A DNA stretch of 64,000 nt, taken from Enterococcus faecalis (lineage in GTDB: Bacteria > Bacillota > Bacilli > Lactobacillales > Enterococcaceae). Shown one piece after another: positions 45,847-55,618 of this stretch (position 1 is its first letter; the number at the start of each line of letters is the position of its first letter). Location: positions 962,001-1,026,000 of the forward strand of contig NZ_CP118962.1 of assembly GCF_029024925.1 (NCBI RefSeq), read 5' to 3'. Under the pieces are notes generated by a model that was not told the origin of the DNA, made no database searches, and saw nothing but the letters and a program-made list of their open reading frames with translations. Position numbers and translations under genes: made by a program.

Positions 45847-45886
45847 AAATCCAGAATGAACGCATGATTGTGTTCGTTTTGGATTT
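45847..45886 (+). terminator. Terminator of the glycosylasparaginase-PTS operon
   Basis: AAATCCAGAATGAAC (45847-45861) pairs with GTTCGTTTTGGATTT (45872-45886), with two G-T pairs, then T's. Confidence 0.75.
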
Positions 45887-45891
45887 TTTGC

Positions 45892-45920
45892 TTTTGTTTA
45901 GCGAATGTATGTTCTATAAT
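45892..45920 (+). promoter_or_regulatory. Promoter of the helicase-asparaginase unit
   Basis: TTTTGT (45892-45897), 17 bases, TATAAT (45915-45920), 24 bases before the GTG start. Confidence 0.5.
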
Positions 45921-45944
45921 AGGGAGGCAGATAGGTGGGATTAC

Positions 45945-48326
45945 GTGAAATCAACGAGAAAAATTGCGGTGCGTCAAGTGGTCGAATTTATTTTAAGGCG
46001 GGGAAGTATCGATTCTCGCCATGTGAGTGAACATACACCACAAGAAGGTAGTCGCCTTCATCGAATGTTGCAAAAGGAAGCGGGGAGCCTTTATCAAAAG
46101 GAAGTATCTTTAAAAATTGAGGTGCCTTTAAATGGACATAATTATTGTGTAGAAGGTCGTGCAGACGGCATTTTTGTGAAAGAAACTGGGCAAGTGGTCA
46201 TTGATGAAATTAAAACATCCGAGCCAGCGTTTGAAGAATTGCCGCCAGAAAAGGTCGAATTGTTTTGGTATCAAGCGATGTGTTATGGTCACATGTATTG
46301 CCAACAAGAACAACTTTCTGAAATAACGCTTCAACTCACTTATTATCAGACCACCACAAAACAAATCACACGACAAGAACGCCATTTTACAGAAGCTGCA
46401 TTAGCGGAGTTTTTTACTGATTTGATGAAGCGCTATGAACAGTGGGTAATTTTTAAAGAAGAGTGGCGTATTTTGAGAAATAAATCATTAAAAAATCTTA
46501 GTTTTCCTTACGGGGAGTATCGCAAAGGGCAACGAGAATTGGCGGTAGCCGTTTATAAAACAATTCTTAGTAAACAGCGGCTCTTCGTGGAAGCACCAAC
46601 TGGAACAGGCAAGACAATGTCCACTCTTTTTCCAGCGATGAAAGCAATTGGTGAAGAAGAAGGCGAACGGATTTTTTATTTAACAGCTAAGACCATCACG
46701 CGGCAAGTGGCTGAAGATGCTGTCAAAGCGCTGTCCGAAAAACAAGCGCAAACTAAGAGTATTACGTTAACAGCAAAAGATAAAATTTGTTTTTTAACTG
46801 AACGAAATTGTACACCAGAATATTGCCCGTTTGCTGACGGCTATTATGATCGTTTAAATGAGGGACTGTGGGATTTATTGCAACATGAAAATCATTTAAC
46901 GAGAGAGGTTATTGAACGGTATGCACAAAAGCACCAATTGTGTCCATTCGAGTTGTCGCTAGATGCAAGTCTTTGGTGTGATTTAATTATTGGCGATTAC
47001 AATTATCTATTTGATCCAACGGTTTATTTACGGCGCTTCTTTGAAGAACCCCAAAGTGCAGAAGAGAATATTTTTTTAGTGGATGAAACCCATAATTTGG
47101 TTAATCGTTCACGGGAGATGTATTCGGCCGCTATTTCTAGGAATGCGGTTTTGCAAATTCAAAAAAGATTGCAAAAAGAATCTGTTCAATTAAAAAGAGC
47201 TTGTCAAAAAGTCTTAACTACGTTTGATGATATTGAAGCAATCTGTGAAGAAAAAGACACGGATTTTTTTGCCCAACGCGCGCCAATTGATTCATTAGTT
47301 AAACAGATACAGCGATTAACAGAAGTAATTGCAGAATGGTTGCCAGAAAATCAACACATTGAGGAATTGGCGTCGATTCTCAGTTTTTATTTTGATTGTT
47401 TAAGTTATCTTCGAATCAGCGAGTATTACGACAACGGCTTTTATACGTCTATTTCTTTGCGAAACTATGACTGCGTTGTGAAACAATTTTGTGTCGATCC
47501 GGCTTATTTATTGTCACAACGATTAGATAAAGGGAAAGCGAGTATCTTATTTTCGGCAAGTTTAACACCTCTGAATTATTATCAAGAAGTGCTTGGTGGA
47601 GGTGAAGAAAGCCTACGTTATCGGATTCCGTATCCTTTTCCAGAAGAAAATCAATTGTTGATGATTGGTAGTCATCTCCAAACAACCTATAAAAACCGTG
47701 AAAAAAGTTATCCACAGATTAGTGAACTTTTAGGGAAGTTAAGTGAAACAAAAACAGGTAATTATTTAATTTTTTTCCCTTCTTATGCCTATATGGATGA
47801 TGTCTATCAAGTATTTAGCCAACGTTACCCGCAAGTAAAAACTCAAATTCAGGGAACGGACTTAAACGAAAAAGAGCGAGAAGCATTTTTAGCTGAATTT
47901 AAAGAGAATCCTCAAGAAACTTTCATCGGTTTTTGTGTTTTAGGTGGTATATTTTCAGAAGGAATTGACTTGAAAGGTACCCGATTGATTGGTACGATAA
48001 TTGTTAGTGTCGGGCTACCACAAATGAATCCGGAGCAAGAACTGATTCGCACTTTTTATCAAGAAGAGCGAGGGCAAGGGTTTCAATTTGCGTATCAAAT
48101 TCCTGGCATGAATAAAGTCTTGCAAGCGGCTGGACGTGTCATTCGAGATGCGCAAGATAAAGGCTTTGTGTTGTTATTAGACGAACGATTTGAATTACCA
48201 AGTGTCCAGCGTTTCTTTCCGCCGCATTGGTTGGCGCATCGTAAGGCAAACACCAATGAACAACTCATTCAACAAGTGAAACAATTTTGGTTAAAAAATA
48301 AAGAAAACAAAGGAGGAAACAAATGA
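45945..48326 (+). CDS. Nuclease-helicase fusion (PD-(D/E)XK plus DinG/XPD-type Fe-S helicase)
   Basis: A 793-residue protein. Residues about 50-170 resemble a PD-(D/E)XK nuclease: EGRADGIFV, then VIDEIKTSEP. The helicase follows: Walker A VEAPTGTGKTMS, four Cys between motifs Ia and II (ICFLTERNC, EYCPFA, QLCPFEL) as in XPD-type 4Fe-4S helicases, motif II VDETHNL, and motif VI AAGRVIRDAQDKGFVLLLDER. It likely unwinds and trims DNA in repair. GTG at 45945 fits AGGTGG; the frame is open to 45864, but that part lies on the promoter. Its stop overlaps the asparaginase start by 4 bases. Confidence 0.88.
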   Translation: MKSTRKIAVRQVVEFILRRGSIDSRHVSEHTPQEGSRLHRMLQKEAGSLYQKEVSLKIEVPLNGHNYCVEGRADGIFVKETGQVVIDEIKTSEPAFEELPPEKVELFWYQAMCYGHMYCQQEQLSEITLQLTYYQTTTKQITRQERHFTEAALAEFFTDLMKRYEQWVIFKEEWRILRNKSLKNLSFPYGEYRKGQRELAVAVYKTILSKQRLFVEAPTGTGKTMSTLFPAMKAIGEEEGERIFYLTAKTITRQVAEDAVKALSEKQAQTKSITLTAKDKICFLTERNCTPEYCPFADGYYDRLNEGLWDLLQHENHLTREVIERYAQKHQLCPFELSLDASLWCDLIIGDYNYLFDPTVYLRRFFEEPQSAEENIFLVDETHNLVNRSREMYSAAISRNAVLQIQKRLQKESVQLKRACQKVLTTFDDIEAICEEKDTDFFAQRAPIDSLVKQIQRLTEVIAEWLPENQHIEELASILSFYFDCLSYLRISEYYDNGFYTSISLRNYDCVVKQFCVDPAYLLSQRLDKGKASILFSASLTPLNYYQEVLGGGEESLRYRIPYPFPEENQLLMIGSHLQTTYKNREKSYPQISELLGKLSETKTGNYLIFFPSYAYMDDVYQVFSQRYPQVKTQIQGTDLNEKEREAFLAEFKENPQETFIGFCVLGGIFSEGIDLKGTRLIGTIIVSVGLPQMNPEQELIRTFYQEERGQGFQFAYQIPGMNKVLQAAGRVIRDAQDKGFVLLLDERFELPSVQRFFPPHWLAHRKANTNEQLIQQVKQFWLKNKENKGGNK

Positions 48327-49288
48327 AGACCATTTTAGTCCTTCATACAGGTGGGACCATTTCCATGTCGAAAGTAGCAGGAGGAAGTGTTGCCCCGAAT
48401 GAAAAAAATCCGTTGATGGAACAAGAAGCATTATTTTCTGGCAAGGTTCATTTAGTTGTCGAAGATATTTTTAATATTCCCTCACCACACATGACCTTAG
48501 AACGGATGTTTCAATTAAAAGAACGGATTCAAAAAGCCTATTCTGAACCAATTGATGGCGTGGTTATTACGCATGGAACAGATACATTAGAAGAAACTGC
48601 TTATTTTTTAGATATAACCTTAGAGAAAAAAATCCCCATTGTTTTAACAGGAGCAATGCGGTCAAGTAACGAAATCGGTAGTGATGGCTTGTATAATTTC
48701 ATCAGTGCTATTTGGACTGCTTGTTCAGACGAATCGTACGATAAAGGTGTTTTAGTCGTGATGAATGATGAAATTCATACGGCGCGTTATGTGACAAAAA
48801 CACATACAACGAACGTAGCGACGTTTCGGACGCCAACTTTTGGACCAATAGGAACCATTGCGAAAGAACGTGCTTTTTTTGCGAAAGAGGTCTTACCGCA
48901 AGAAGTTTGCGATGTTTCTTCTGTGAAAGGAAATGTTCACGTAGTGAAGGCCTATGCGGGGATGGGTGAACGGATGTTTGAATTATTAAACACCCCAGAA
49001 ACGGATGGGTTAGTAATTGAAGCGCTAGGTGCGGGTAATTTACCGCCAGAAACGCTCCCAGCATTACAAAAGATGCTAGACAACGGGATTCCAGTCGTTT
49101 TAGTTTCTCGTTGTTCCAATGGCATCGCTGAAGATATCTATGATTATGCTGGTGGTGGCGTTGGCTTGAAAAAAATGGGGGTCGTTTTTGCCCGTGGTTT
49201 AAACGGACCGAAAGCGCGGATTCGTTTAATTGTTGGTTTAAACAGCGAAAAAAATCCTGCAGAGTTAAAAGAATTTTTGGAACAGTAA
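48323..49288 (+). CDS. ansA: L-asparaginase, type I-like
   Basis: A 321-residue enzyme that hydrolyses Asn to Asp and ammonia; no signal peptide, so cytoplasmic. First catalytic Thr in LHTGGTISMS (Thr12), second in VITHGTDTLEETA with Lys in LTGAMRSSNEIGSDG nearby. AAAGGAGG precedes the ATG, which overlaps the helicase stop. Its location near a glycosylasparaginase may be coincidence, but both deal with asparagine-linked compounds. Confidence 0.92.
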   Translation: MKTILVLHTGGTISMSKVAGGSVAPNEKNPLMEQEALFSGKVHLVVEDIFNIPSPHMTLERMFQLKERIQKAYSEPIDGVVITHGTDTLEETAYFLDITLEKKIPIVLTGAMRSSNEIGSDGLYNFISAIWTACSDESYDKGVLVVMNDEIHTARYVTKTHTTNVATFRTPTFGPIGTIAKERAFFAKEVLPQEVCDVSSVKGNVHVVKAYAGMGERMFELLNTPETDGLVIEALGAGNLPPETLPALQKMLDNGIPVVLVSRCSNGIAEDIYDYAGGGVGLKKMGVVFARGLNGPKARIRLIVGLNSEKNPAELKEFLEQ

Positions 49289-49309
49289 CTAATTTTAAGG
49301 AGAAAATAA

Positions 49310-49993
49310 ATGAAGCTGTTTGAACGCATTCATCAAGATACTGAAATTCGACAAATTTATGATGCAATTGGTCAAATGGAAGATGAAGAAGCTGGGTGGG
49401 CATACCATAATTGGTTTCATGTAACCAATGTCGTAGCCATGACGGAAATGATTTTGAAACAACTTGCTGTTTCAGAGGAGTATTTAGAAGCGGCAAAAAT
49501 TGCGGCACTGCTCCATGATGTGGGTGCGCTACAAGGAAAAGCAGGACATGCACTTCGGGGGAAACAATTTGCAGAAGCATATTTTCGTAAGCAAAAGATT
49601 TGTTTGCCTTATCAAGAAGAAATTTTATCTTCTATAGAAAATCATAGTAACGGCTTTGATTCGGAAGAGCTAATGACGCTAGCGCTAATCATTAGTGATA
49701 AATTAGATATTACAACCTCTCGTGTTGCCAAGGCTGGTTATTTCGTGCCGGGAATGCGGCAACTTCAATTTTTAAAGAAAATTGAAATTATGCTTTCAGA
49801 ACAAGAGGTTTGTGTCTCGTTTACGGCAGAAGAAGAACTGGATTTAGAAGAATTAAATGCGTTTTATTTTATGCCAAAGGTCTTCAAAGCAATTGCCGCT
49901 TTTTCAGAAAAAATTCAACGCCGACCAATCGTTTTATTGAATAATCAAGAATGGCCGGTACCAAAACCAAAAAATCCTTCAACTGTTCATTAA
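49310..49993 (+). CDS. HD-domain phosphohydrolase
   Basis: A 227-residue HD-superfamily protein. Metal ligands: His in YHNWFHVTNV, His-Asp in ALLHDVGALQGKAGH, His in SIENHSNGF and Asp in LIISDKLDIT. Substrate unknown; the family includes nucleotide and cyclic-nucleotide hydrolases. Its stop codon lies in the loop of the terminator that follows, so its last residues (NPSTVH) are encoded in the terminator stem. Confidence 0.8.
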   Translation: MKLFERIHQDTEIRQIYDAIGQMEDEEAGWAYHNWFHVTNVVAMTEMILKQLAVSEEYLEAAKIAALLHDVGALQGKAGHALRGKQFAEAYFRKQKICLPYQEEILSSIENHSNGFDSEELMTLALIISDKLDITTSRVAKAGYFVPGMRQLQFLKKIEIMLSEQEVCVSFTAEEELDLEELNAFYFMPKVFKAIAAFSEKIQRRPIVLLNNQEWPVPKPKNPSTVH

Positions 49994-50010
49994 CAGTTGA
50001 AGGATTTTTT
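49971..50010. terminator. Bidirectional terminator overlapping two gene ends
   Basis: AAAATCCTTCAACTGTT (49971-49987) and AACAGTTGAAGGATTTT (to about 50008), with a 4-base loop containing part of the stop codon. The minus-strand yajQ stop also touches it. Confidence 0.88.
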
Positions 50011-50504
50011 TAGCGATAATTATTAAACTCAAGAGCTATTGGTAAATCTAATTCTCGTAAAAGAGCCATGACTTTTTGTAAATCATCCCGACTTTTTCCA
50101 GTTACCCGAATTTTGTCTTCTTGGATTTGTGACTTAACTTTAATCCCAGAGTTTTTGATAGCTGTGTTGATTTTTTTCGCATTTTCTTTATCAATACCAC
50201 TGATTAAATCACCATATTGGCGAGCAGTACCGCCTAAGGCTTTTTCACTTTCTGAGAAATGAATATTTTTAATCGGAACATTGCGTTTGACTAATTTTCC
50301 AAATAAAATATCCTTCACTTGCTCGACTTTATAATCATCTTCAGCTACGACTACTAGTTTATCGTTTTCCAATTTAATATCAGCAATTGACCCTTTAAAG
50401 TCAAAACGATTTTTCAATTCTTTCAAGGCAATTTGAATTGCGTTTTTGACTTCCTCCATATTGACCTCTGAAACTACATCAAAACTTGCTTCTTTTGCAG
50501 CCAT
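50010..50504 (-). CDS. YajQ-family nucleotide-binding protein
   Basis: A 164-residue DUF520/YajQ protein: two ferredoxin-like domains. Family landmarks: ASFDVVSEVNMEEVKNAI at the N-terminus, FDFKGS, IHFSESEKALGGTARQ, and QIQEDKIRVTGKSRDDLQ. Some members bind cyclic di-GMP and act on regulators; that is not established for enterococci. AGGAGG precedes the start. Confidence 0.9.
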   Translation of the reverse strand: MAAKEASFDVVSEVNMEEVKNAIQIALKELKNRFDFKGSIADIKLENDKLVVVAEDDYKVEQVKDILFGKLVKRNVPIKNIHFSESEKALGGTARQYGDLISGIDKENAKKINTAIKNSGIKVKSQIQEDKIRVTGKSRDDLQKVMALLRELDLPIALEFNNYR

Positions 50505-50735
50505 GTAAAAACCTCCTAAAATATTCTTTGCTTCATCATATCATGAAATAGTAAAAAAGGTTAGGCTAGAATCATTTTGAATAGAGAAATAAGAAGATCA
50601 ATTTTAGGGATATCTTCCCGCATTCTTTCATGGAAACGTTGCAAAAAAAATTTTCAATGTTCGCTTTTAGCCCCTTTTCTTTTAGGATAGAACCTGTTAT
50701 TCTAAGTCAGAAGAATAGCGAAGGAGCGAAGAAAA

Positions 50736-51692
50736 ATGAGTCGATTGGTTAGTACTTACCAAAGAAATGAATCGATAAAAAAAATAGCAGTGATGGCGAT
50801 AACCGCTTTGACTTCTGCGGTCGGTTTGAATTTCTTTTTGATTCCGGCAAAAGTTTTTTCGGCAGGGATGAACGGAATTGCGCAAATCATTGCTACATTA
50901 TTATATACAAATTTAGGAATCCATATTAATACAGGGATCTTCATTTTATTTTTAAACATTCCCGTCTTCATTCTAGGGTTTGTAAAATTAGGGAAACAAT
51001 CAACGATTCTTAGTTTCATCAATGTTATTGGCATTTCCGTTGTCACTATGTTTGTGCCAATCGTAACAGTCACAACGAATCCTTTGATGAACGCAATTAT
51101 GGGTGGTGTCTTAGTCGGCGTTGGCGCAGGGCTTTCATTGAAAATGGGCTTTAACACTGGTGGCATGGACATTATTTCACTGATTCTTTCAAAAACAACA
51201 GGGAAAACAGTTGGTAATTTTATGTTCTTATTAAATGGTATTATTGTGCTGTTGGCTGGTTTTGTATTTAACTGGGAAAGTGCGTTGTATACTATTATTT
51301 CTATTTACTGTTTGAGTCAGGTGGTCGACATGATTCATACCAGTCACCAAAAAGTCACAGCAATGATTGTCACCACGAGACCAGAAGCCGTTGCCTTAGA
51401 AGTTTCTCAACAAATTGCTCGTGGCATGACCTTGTTGCCTTCAATCGGCGGCTATTCAGGTGCAGAAGGTCGGATGATTATGATGGTCATTACTCGCTAC
51501 GAACTCTATGATTTAGAACAAGCAGTTTACAGTATCGATGAGAATGCCTTTGTAAATATTTTACCAACACAATCGGTTTTAGGGCGTTTTGCCAATGAAG
51601 ATGAACAACGGATTTTTCATAGTACAGGAACATTTCCTGAGCTTCAATCTTACAAGGTGAAACGTTATCCACCAAAGAAAAAATTAAAATAG
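50736..51692 (+). CDS. YitT-family membrane protein (DUF161 and DUF2179)
   Basis: A 318-residue protein. Five or six membrane segments (about 25-45, 60-85, 90-115, 120-145, 165-190) form the DUF161 part. The cytoplasmic C-terminal DUF2179 domain (about 220-285) includes GGYSGAEGRMIMMVITRYEL. Function unknown; probably a small transporter. AAGGAG precedes the ATG. Confidence 0.88.
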   Translation: MSRLVSTYQRNESIKKIAVMAITALTSAVGLNFFLIPAKVFSAGMNGIAQIIATLLYTNLGIHINTGIFILFLNIPVFILGFVKLGKQSTILSFINVIGISVVTMFVPIVTVTTNPLMNAIMGGVLVGVGAGLSLKMGFNTGGMDIISLILSKTTGKTVGNFMFLLNGIIVLLAGFVFNWESALYTIISIYCLSQVVDMIHTSHQKVTAMIVTTRPEAVALEVSQQIARGMTLLPSIGGYSGAEGRMIMMVITRYELYDLEQAVYSIDENAFVNILPTQSVLGRFANEDEQRIFHSTGTFPELQSYKVKRYPPKKKLK

Positions 51693-51700
51693 CAAGTCGG

Positions 51701-51744
51701 CCTTCAGATCCCAAAGTCTTAACGGGAAAACTGGAGGTTTTTTT
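51701..51744 (+). terminator. Terminator after the YitT-family gene
   Basis: CCTTCAG (51701-51707) with CTGGAGG (51731-51737), an inner CCC/GGG pairing, and seven T's (51738-51744). Confidence 0.65.
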
Positions 51745-51823
51745 ATAAAAATGAAGGTTATGTGAAAGAATAGACAAAAATTTTCTGAAAAAGGGAATTT
51801 TACTAGAAAAGTGTCAGGAATTC

Positions 51824-51861
51824 TGCTAAAATAGAACCGTTGGTTAGGGAACACCTAACAA
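51824..51861 (+). promoter_or_regulatory. fba promoter and 5' hairpin
   Basis: Extended -10 TGC-TAAAAT (51824-51832). At the expected transcript 5' end, GTTAGG (51843-51848) and CCTAAC (51854-51859) form a hairpin with a 5-base loop. It could stabilise the mRNA or be an operator; the sequence alone does not decide. Confidence 0.55.
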
Positions 51862-51894
51862 ATAAAGTTTTTAAAAACTTAGGAGGAATTTTTT

Positions 51895-52764
51895 ATGCCA
51901 GTAGTATCAGGAGCAGAATTCTTAAAAGCAGCACGTAAAGGCGGCTATGCAGTAGGTGGCTATAACACAAATAACTTAGAATGGACACAAGCGATTTTAG
52001 AAGCAGCAGAAGCTAAAAAAGCACCAGTTCTAATCCAAACATCAATGGGCGCTGCTAAATACATGGGCGGCTACAAAGTAGCTAAAGACATGATTACTAA
52101 TTTAGTAGACTCAATGAATATCACAGTTCCAGTAGCAATTCACTTAGACCACGGTGACTACGAAGCTGCTTTAGAATGTATCGAAGTTGGCTATACTTCA
52201 ATCATGTTTGATGGTTCTCACTTACCATTCGAAGAAAACTTAAAATTAGCGAAAGATGTAGTTGAAAAAGCTCACGCTAAAGGTATTTCTGTTGAATGTG
52301 AAGTTGGTTCAATCGGTGGTGAAGAAGACGGAATCATCGGTACTGGCGAATTAGCTGATATCGAAGAATGTAAACAAATGGTTGCTACAGGTATTGACTA
52401 CTTAGCATGTGGTATCGGTAACATCCATGGTCAATATCCAGAAAACTGGAAAGGTTTAGCATTTGATCACTTACAAGCAATTGCTGAAGCTGTCGGTTCT
52501 GATGTACCTCTAGTATTACACGGAGGTTCTGGTATTCCTCAAGAACAAATTGAAAAAGCAATTTCAATGGGTATCTCAAAAGTTAACGTAAATACAGAAT
52601 TCCAATTATCATTCGCTAAAGCAACGCGCGAATATATTGAAGCTGGTAAAGATTTAGAAGGTAAAGGATTTGACCCTCGTAAATTATTAGCACCAGGTAA
52701 AGCTGCAATCATCAAAGATGCAGAAGAACACATTGATTGGTTCGGTTCAGCTAACAAAGCTTAA
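51895..52764 (+). CDS. fba: Class II fructose-1,6-bisphosphate aldolase
   Basis: A 289-residue zinc aldolase of glycolysis and gluconeogenesis. Zinc and active-site segments: VAIHLDHGDYE (catalytic Asp, zinc His), VECEVGSIGGEEDG, GNIHGQYP and LVLHGGSGIP. AGGAGG is 8-9 bases before the ATG. Codon choice is narrower than in neighbouring genes, as expected for a highly expressed gene. Confidence 0.97.
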   Translation: MPVVSGAEFLKAARKGGYAVGGYNTNNLEWTQAILEAAEAKKAPVLIQTSMGAAKYMGGYKVAKDMITNLVDSMNITVPVAIHLDHGDYEAALECIEVGYTSIMFDGSHLPFEENLKLAKDVVEKAHAKGISVECEVGSIGGEEDGIIGTGELADIEECKQMVATGIDYLACGIGNIHGQYPENWKGLAFDHLQAIAEAVGSDVPLVLHGGSGIPQEQIEKAISMGISKVNVNTEFQLSFAKATREYIEAGKDLEGKGFDPRKLLAPGKAAIIKDAEEHIDWFGSANKA

Positions 52765-52779
52765 TCAACTAGTTACGTT

Positions 52780-52808
52780 AAAGACAGCCACAGCACGTGG
52801 CTGTCTTT
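52780..52808 (+). terminator. fba terminator
   Basis: AAAGACAGCCAC (52780-52791) pairs with GTGGCTGTCTTT (52797-52808), then T's. Confidence 0.9.
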
Positions 52809-52937
52809 TTTATTTTTTGTTATTTTTTCATTCTATTAAAATACCTGAGAAGTTTTCTTTTTTCTTAAGCTTGATTATGATAGAATGATTGGGTAGTTTA
52901 TTTAGAAAACGTATATTACAGATAGGTGAGAATATAA

Positions 52938-54230
52938 ATGAAAAAAATCGTAATCAATGGGAATCGTCCATTAAAAGGCGAAGTAACCATTAGCGGCGCC
53001 AAAAATAGTGTGGTCGCTTTAATTCCAGCTGCTATTTTAGCAGATTCGCCCGTGACTTTAGATGGCGTTCCTGACATTCAGGATGTTCACTCATTAATTG
53101 AAATTTTAGAAATTATGGGTGCTAAAATTACTTTTGAAAATAATACATTAATTATTGACCCAACAGAAGTTGTTTCTGTGCCAATGCCAAAAGGAAAAAT
53201 CAATAGCTTACGTGCGTCCTATTATTTTATGGGCTCACTTCTTGGTCGATTTGGGGAAGGCGTTGTCGGCTTACCTGGCGGTTGTTACTTAGGCCCTCGT
53301 CCAATTGATTTACATATCAAAGGATTTGAAGCATTAGGCGCTCATGTAACCAACGAACATGGGGCGATGTACTTGAGAACAGACGAAGCTGGCTTACAAG
53401 GAACACGAATTTTTATGGATATGGTATCTATTGGCGCTACAATCAATGTCATGTTAGCCGCAGTTAAAGCCAAAGGCAAAACGATTATTGAAAATGCTGC
53501 GCGTGAGCCAGAAATTATTGATATTGCTACATTATTAAATAACATGGGTGCAAAAGTTCGAGGAGCTGGAACGGATGTTATTCGGATTGAAGGAGTCGAA
53601 GAATTACATGGCTGTCGTCACTCGATTATTCCAGATCGAATTGAAGCTGGGACTTATTTAGCTATGGCAGCAGCTATGGGTGAAGGAATCAAGGTTCGAA
53701 ATGTTATTTATGAGCATTTAGAAAGCTTCATTGCGAAATTGCAAGAAATGGGCGTTAAGATGACAATTGAAGAAGACATGATTGAAGTTCATCCGTCACA
53801 TGATCTGAAAATGACGACGGTGAAAACCTATCCGTATCCTGGTTTTGCCACAGACTTGCAACAACCGTTAACGCCATTAATTTTAAAAGCGCAAGGAACT
53901 GGTGAAATTATTGATACGATATATGCTCAACGAAATAAGCATATCCCTGAGTTAGTGCGGATGGGGGCTGATGCTTCGGTTGAAGGCAATATGATTATCT
54001 TAAATGGCCCAAATCAATTGCACGGTGCAGAAGTAGTCGCCTCTGATTTACGGGCAGGCGCTTGCCTAGTCACTGCCGGCTTGATGGCTGAAGGTACGAC
54101 CACGATTTATAATGTAGAATATATTTTACGTGGGTACGACCACATTATCGAAAAGTTAACTGCTTTGGGTGCTGATATTCAAATGCTAGAAACCGAAGAA
54201 CAAGAAGGTCCGTTTGAGGTGGATCAATGA
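52938..54230 (+). CDS. murA: UDP-N-acetylglucosamine 1-carboxyvinyltransferase
   Basis: A 430-residue enzyme that transfers enolpyruvate from PEP to UDP-GlcNAc, the first committed step of peptidoglycan synthesis and the fosfomycin target. The PEP-binding Cys116 is in [16 protein letters not shown]. Low-GC Firmicutes usually carry two copies; the location before rho suggests the murZ/murA2 copy. An extended -10 (TGA-TAGAAT, ending 52886) lies upstream. It overlaps rho by 4 bases. Confidence 0.95.
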   Translation: MKKIVINGNRPLKGEVTISGAKNSVVALIPAAILADSPVTLDGVPDIQDVHSLIEILEIMGAKITFENNTLIIDPTEVVSVPMPKGKINSLRASYYFMGSLLGRFGEGVVGLPGGCYLGPRPIDLHIKGFEALGAHVTNEHGAMYLRTDEAGLQGTRIFMDMVSIGATINVMLAAVKAKGKTIIENAAREPEIIDIATLLNNMGAKVRGAGTDVIRIEGVEELHGCRHSIIPDRIEAGTYLAMAAAMGEGIKVRNVIYEHLESFIAKLQEMGVKMTIEEDMIEVHPSHDLKMTTVKTYPYPGFATDLQQPLTPLILKAQGTGEIIDTIYAQRNKHIPELVRMGADASVEGNMIILNGPNQLHGAEVVASDLRAGACLVTAGLMAEGTTTIYNVEYILRGYDHIIEKLTALGADIQMLETEEQEGPFEVDQ

Positions 54231-55519
54231 GCGACTATTTAACAATGGCTGAATTGGAAAACAGTACGTTAAAAGATATTTATGCGTACGCGAAAGAGTT
54301 TAAAATTCCTTATTATAGCCAAATGAACAAAAAAGAATTGTCTTTAGCTGTGATTCGTGCACAAGCTGAGAAGCAAGGGTTTTTCTTCATGGAAGGAATT
54401 TTAGATATTGTTTCTCAGGATGGTTATGGCTTTTTGCGGCCAATTAATTATGGACCAAGTGCAGAAGACATTTATATTTCTTCTTCTCAAATTCGTCGTT
54501 TCGGATTGAGAAATGGGGACAAAGTAGCTGGCAAGGCGCGTCCGCCAAAGGAATCAGAACGTTACTATGGACTCATGCATGTTGAAAGTGTCAATGGGAA
54601 AGATCCTGAAGAAGCGAAAGAGCGGCCACATTTTCCAGCGCTAACACCGTTGTATCCTGAAAAACAATTAACGTTAGAAACAACGGCTGGCAGATTATCA
54701 ACACGAATGATTGATGTATTTGCCCCAATTGGTTTTGGGCAACGTGGTTTAATTGTAGCGCCGCCAAAAGCGGGGAAAACAAGTGTTTTAAAGGAAATTG
54801 CTAATGGGATTACAGAAAATCATCCTGATGTGGAATTGATTCTGTTGTTAATTGACGAGCGTCCTGAAGAAGTGACTGATTTAGAGCGAAGCGTTAAAGG
54901 CGATGTAGTTTCTTCAACTTTTGATCAACAACCACAAAATCATACGCGAGTTGCTGAATTGGTTCTGGATCGAGCAATGCGCTTAGTTGAAGACAAACGG
55001 GACGTAGTTATTTTAATGGACAGCATCACTCGTTTAGCAAGGGCCTATAATTTAGTGGTCCCGCCTAGTGGTCGAACCTTAAGTGGCGGAATAGATCCAG
55101 CTGCGTTTTTCAAACCTAAACGATTTTTTGGTGCTGCCAGAAATATCGAAGAAGGGGGCAGTCTGACTATTTTAGCCACGGCATTGGTGGATACAGGTAG
55201 CCGAATGGATGATGTCATCTATGAAGAATTCAAAGGCACAGGCAACATGGAGCTCCATTTATCTCGTGAATTAGCAGAGCGCCGTATTTTCCCAGCAATT
55301 GATATTAAAAAATCAAGTACGCGAAAAGAAGAGTTGTTAATGACACCAGAACAACTAGAAGAAACGTGGAAATTGAGAAATAATATGTCAGGAGACTCGC
55401 TGGAATATACGGATCAATTCATAAAAATGTTGAAACGGACCCAAAATAATCAACAATTATTTGAAGTTTTCCATGATGTTTCGTTTGGCAAACAAATTAA
55501 AAGAAATCCAAAAAGATAA
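54227..55519 (+). CDS. rho: Transcription termination factor Rho
   Basis: A 430-residue hexameric RNA helicase. N-terminal Rho domain and cold-shock-like RNA-binding fold (about 1-130, with [15 protein letters not shown]), then the ATPase: Walker [10 protein letters not shown], Walker [15 protein letters not shown], and the RNA-binding Q and R loops ([13 protein letters not shown] region). It starts within the murA stop (ATGA). Confidence 0.96.
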   Translation: MSDYLTMAELENSTLKDIYAYAKEFKIPYYSQMNKKELSLAVIRAQAEKQGFFFMEGILDIVSQDGYGFLRPINYGPSAEDIYISSSQIRRFGLRNGDKVAGKARPPKESERYYGLMHVESVNGKDPEEAKERPHFPALTPLYPEKQLTLETTAGRLSTRMIDVFAPIGFGQRGLIVAPPKAGKTSVLKEIANGITENHPDVELILLLIDERPEEVTDLERSVKGDVVSSTFDQQPQNHTRVAELVLDRAMRLVEDKRDVVILMDSITRLARAYNLVVPPSGRTLSGGIDPAAFFKPKRFFGAARNIEEGGSLTILATALVDTGSRMDDVIYEEFKGTGNMELHLSRELAERRIFPAIDIKKSSTRKEELLMTPEQLEETWKLRNNMSGDSLEYTDQFIKMLKRTQNNQQLFEVFHDVSFGKQIKRNPKR

Positions 55520-55618
55520 TTGCATACCAACTGAAAACATGGTAAGATAGCATTGTTGTATACCGACAAAATAACTCTGATACAGCAAATGGATCAGGGC
55601 AAAGGAGCGAAAAAACGT

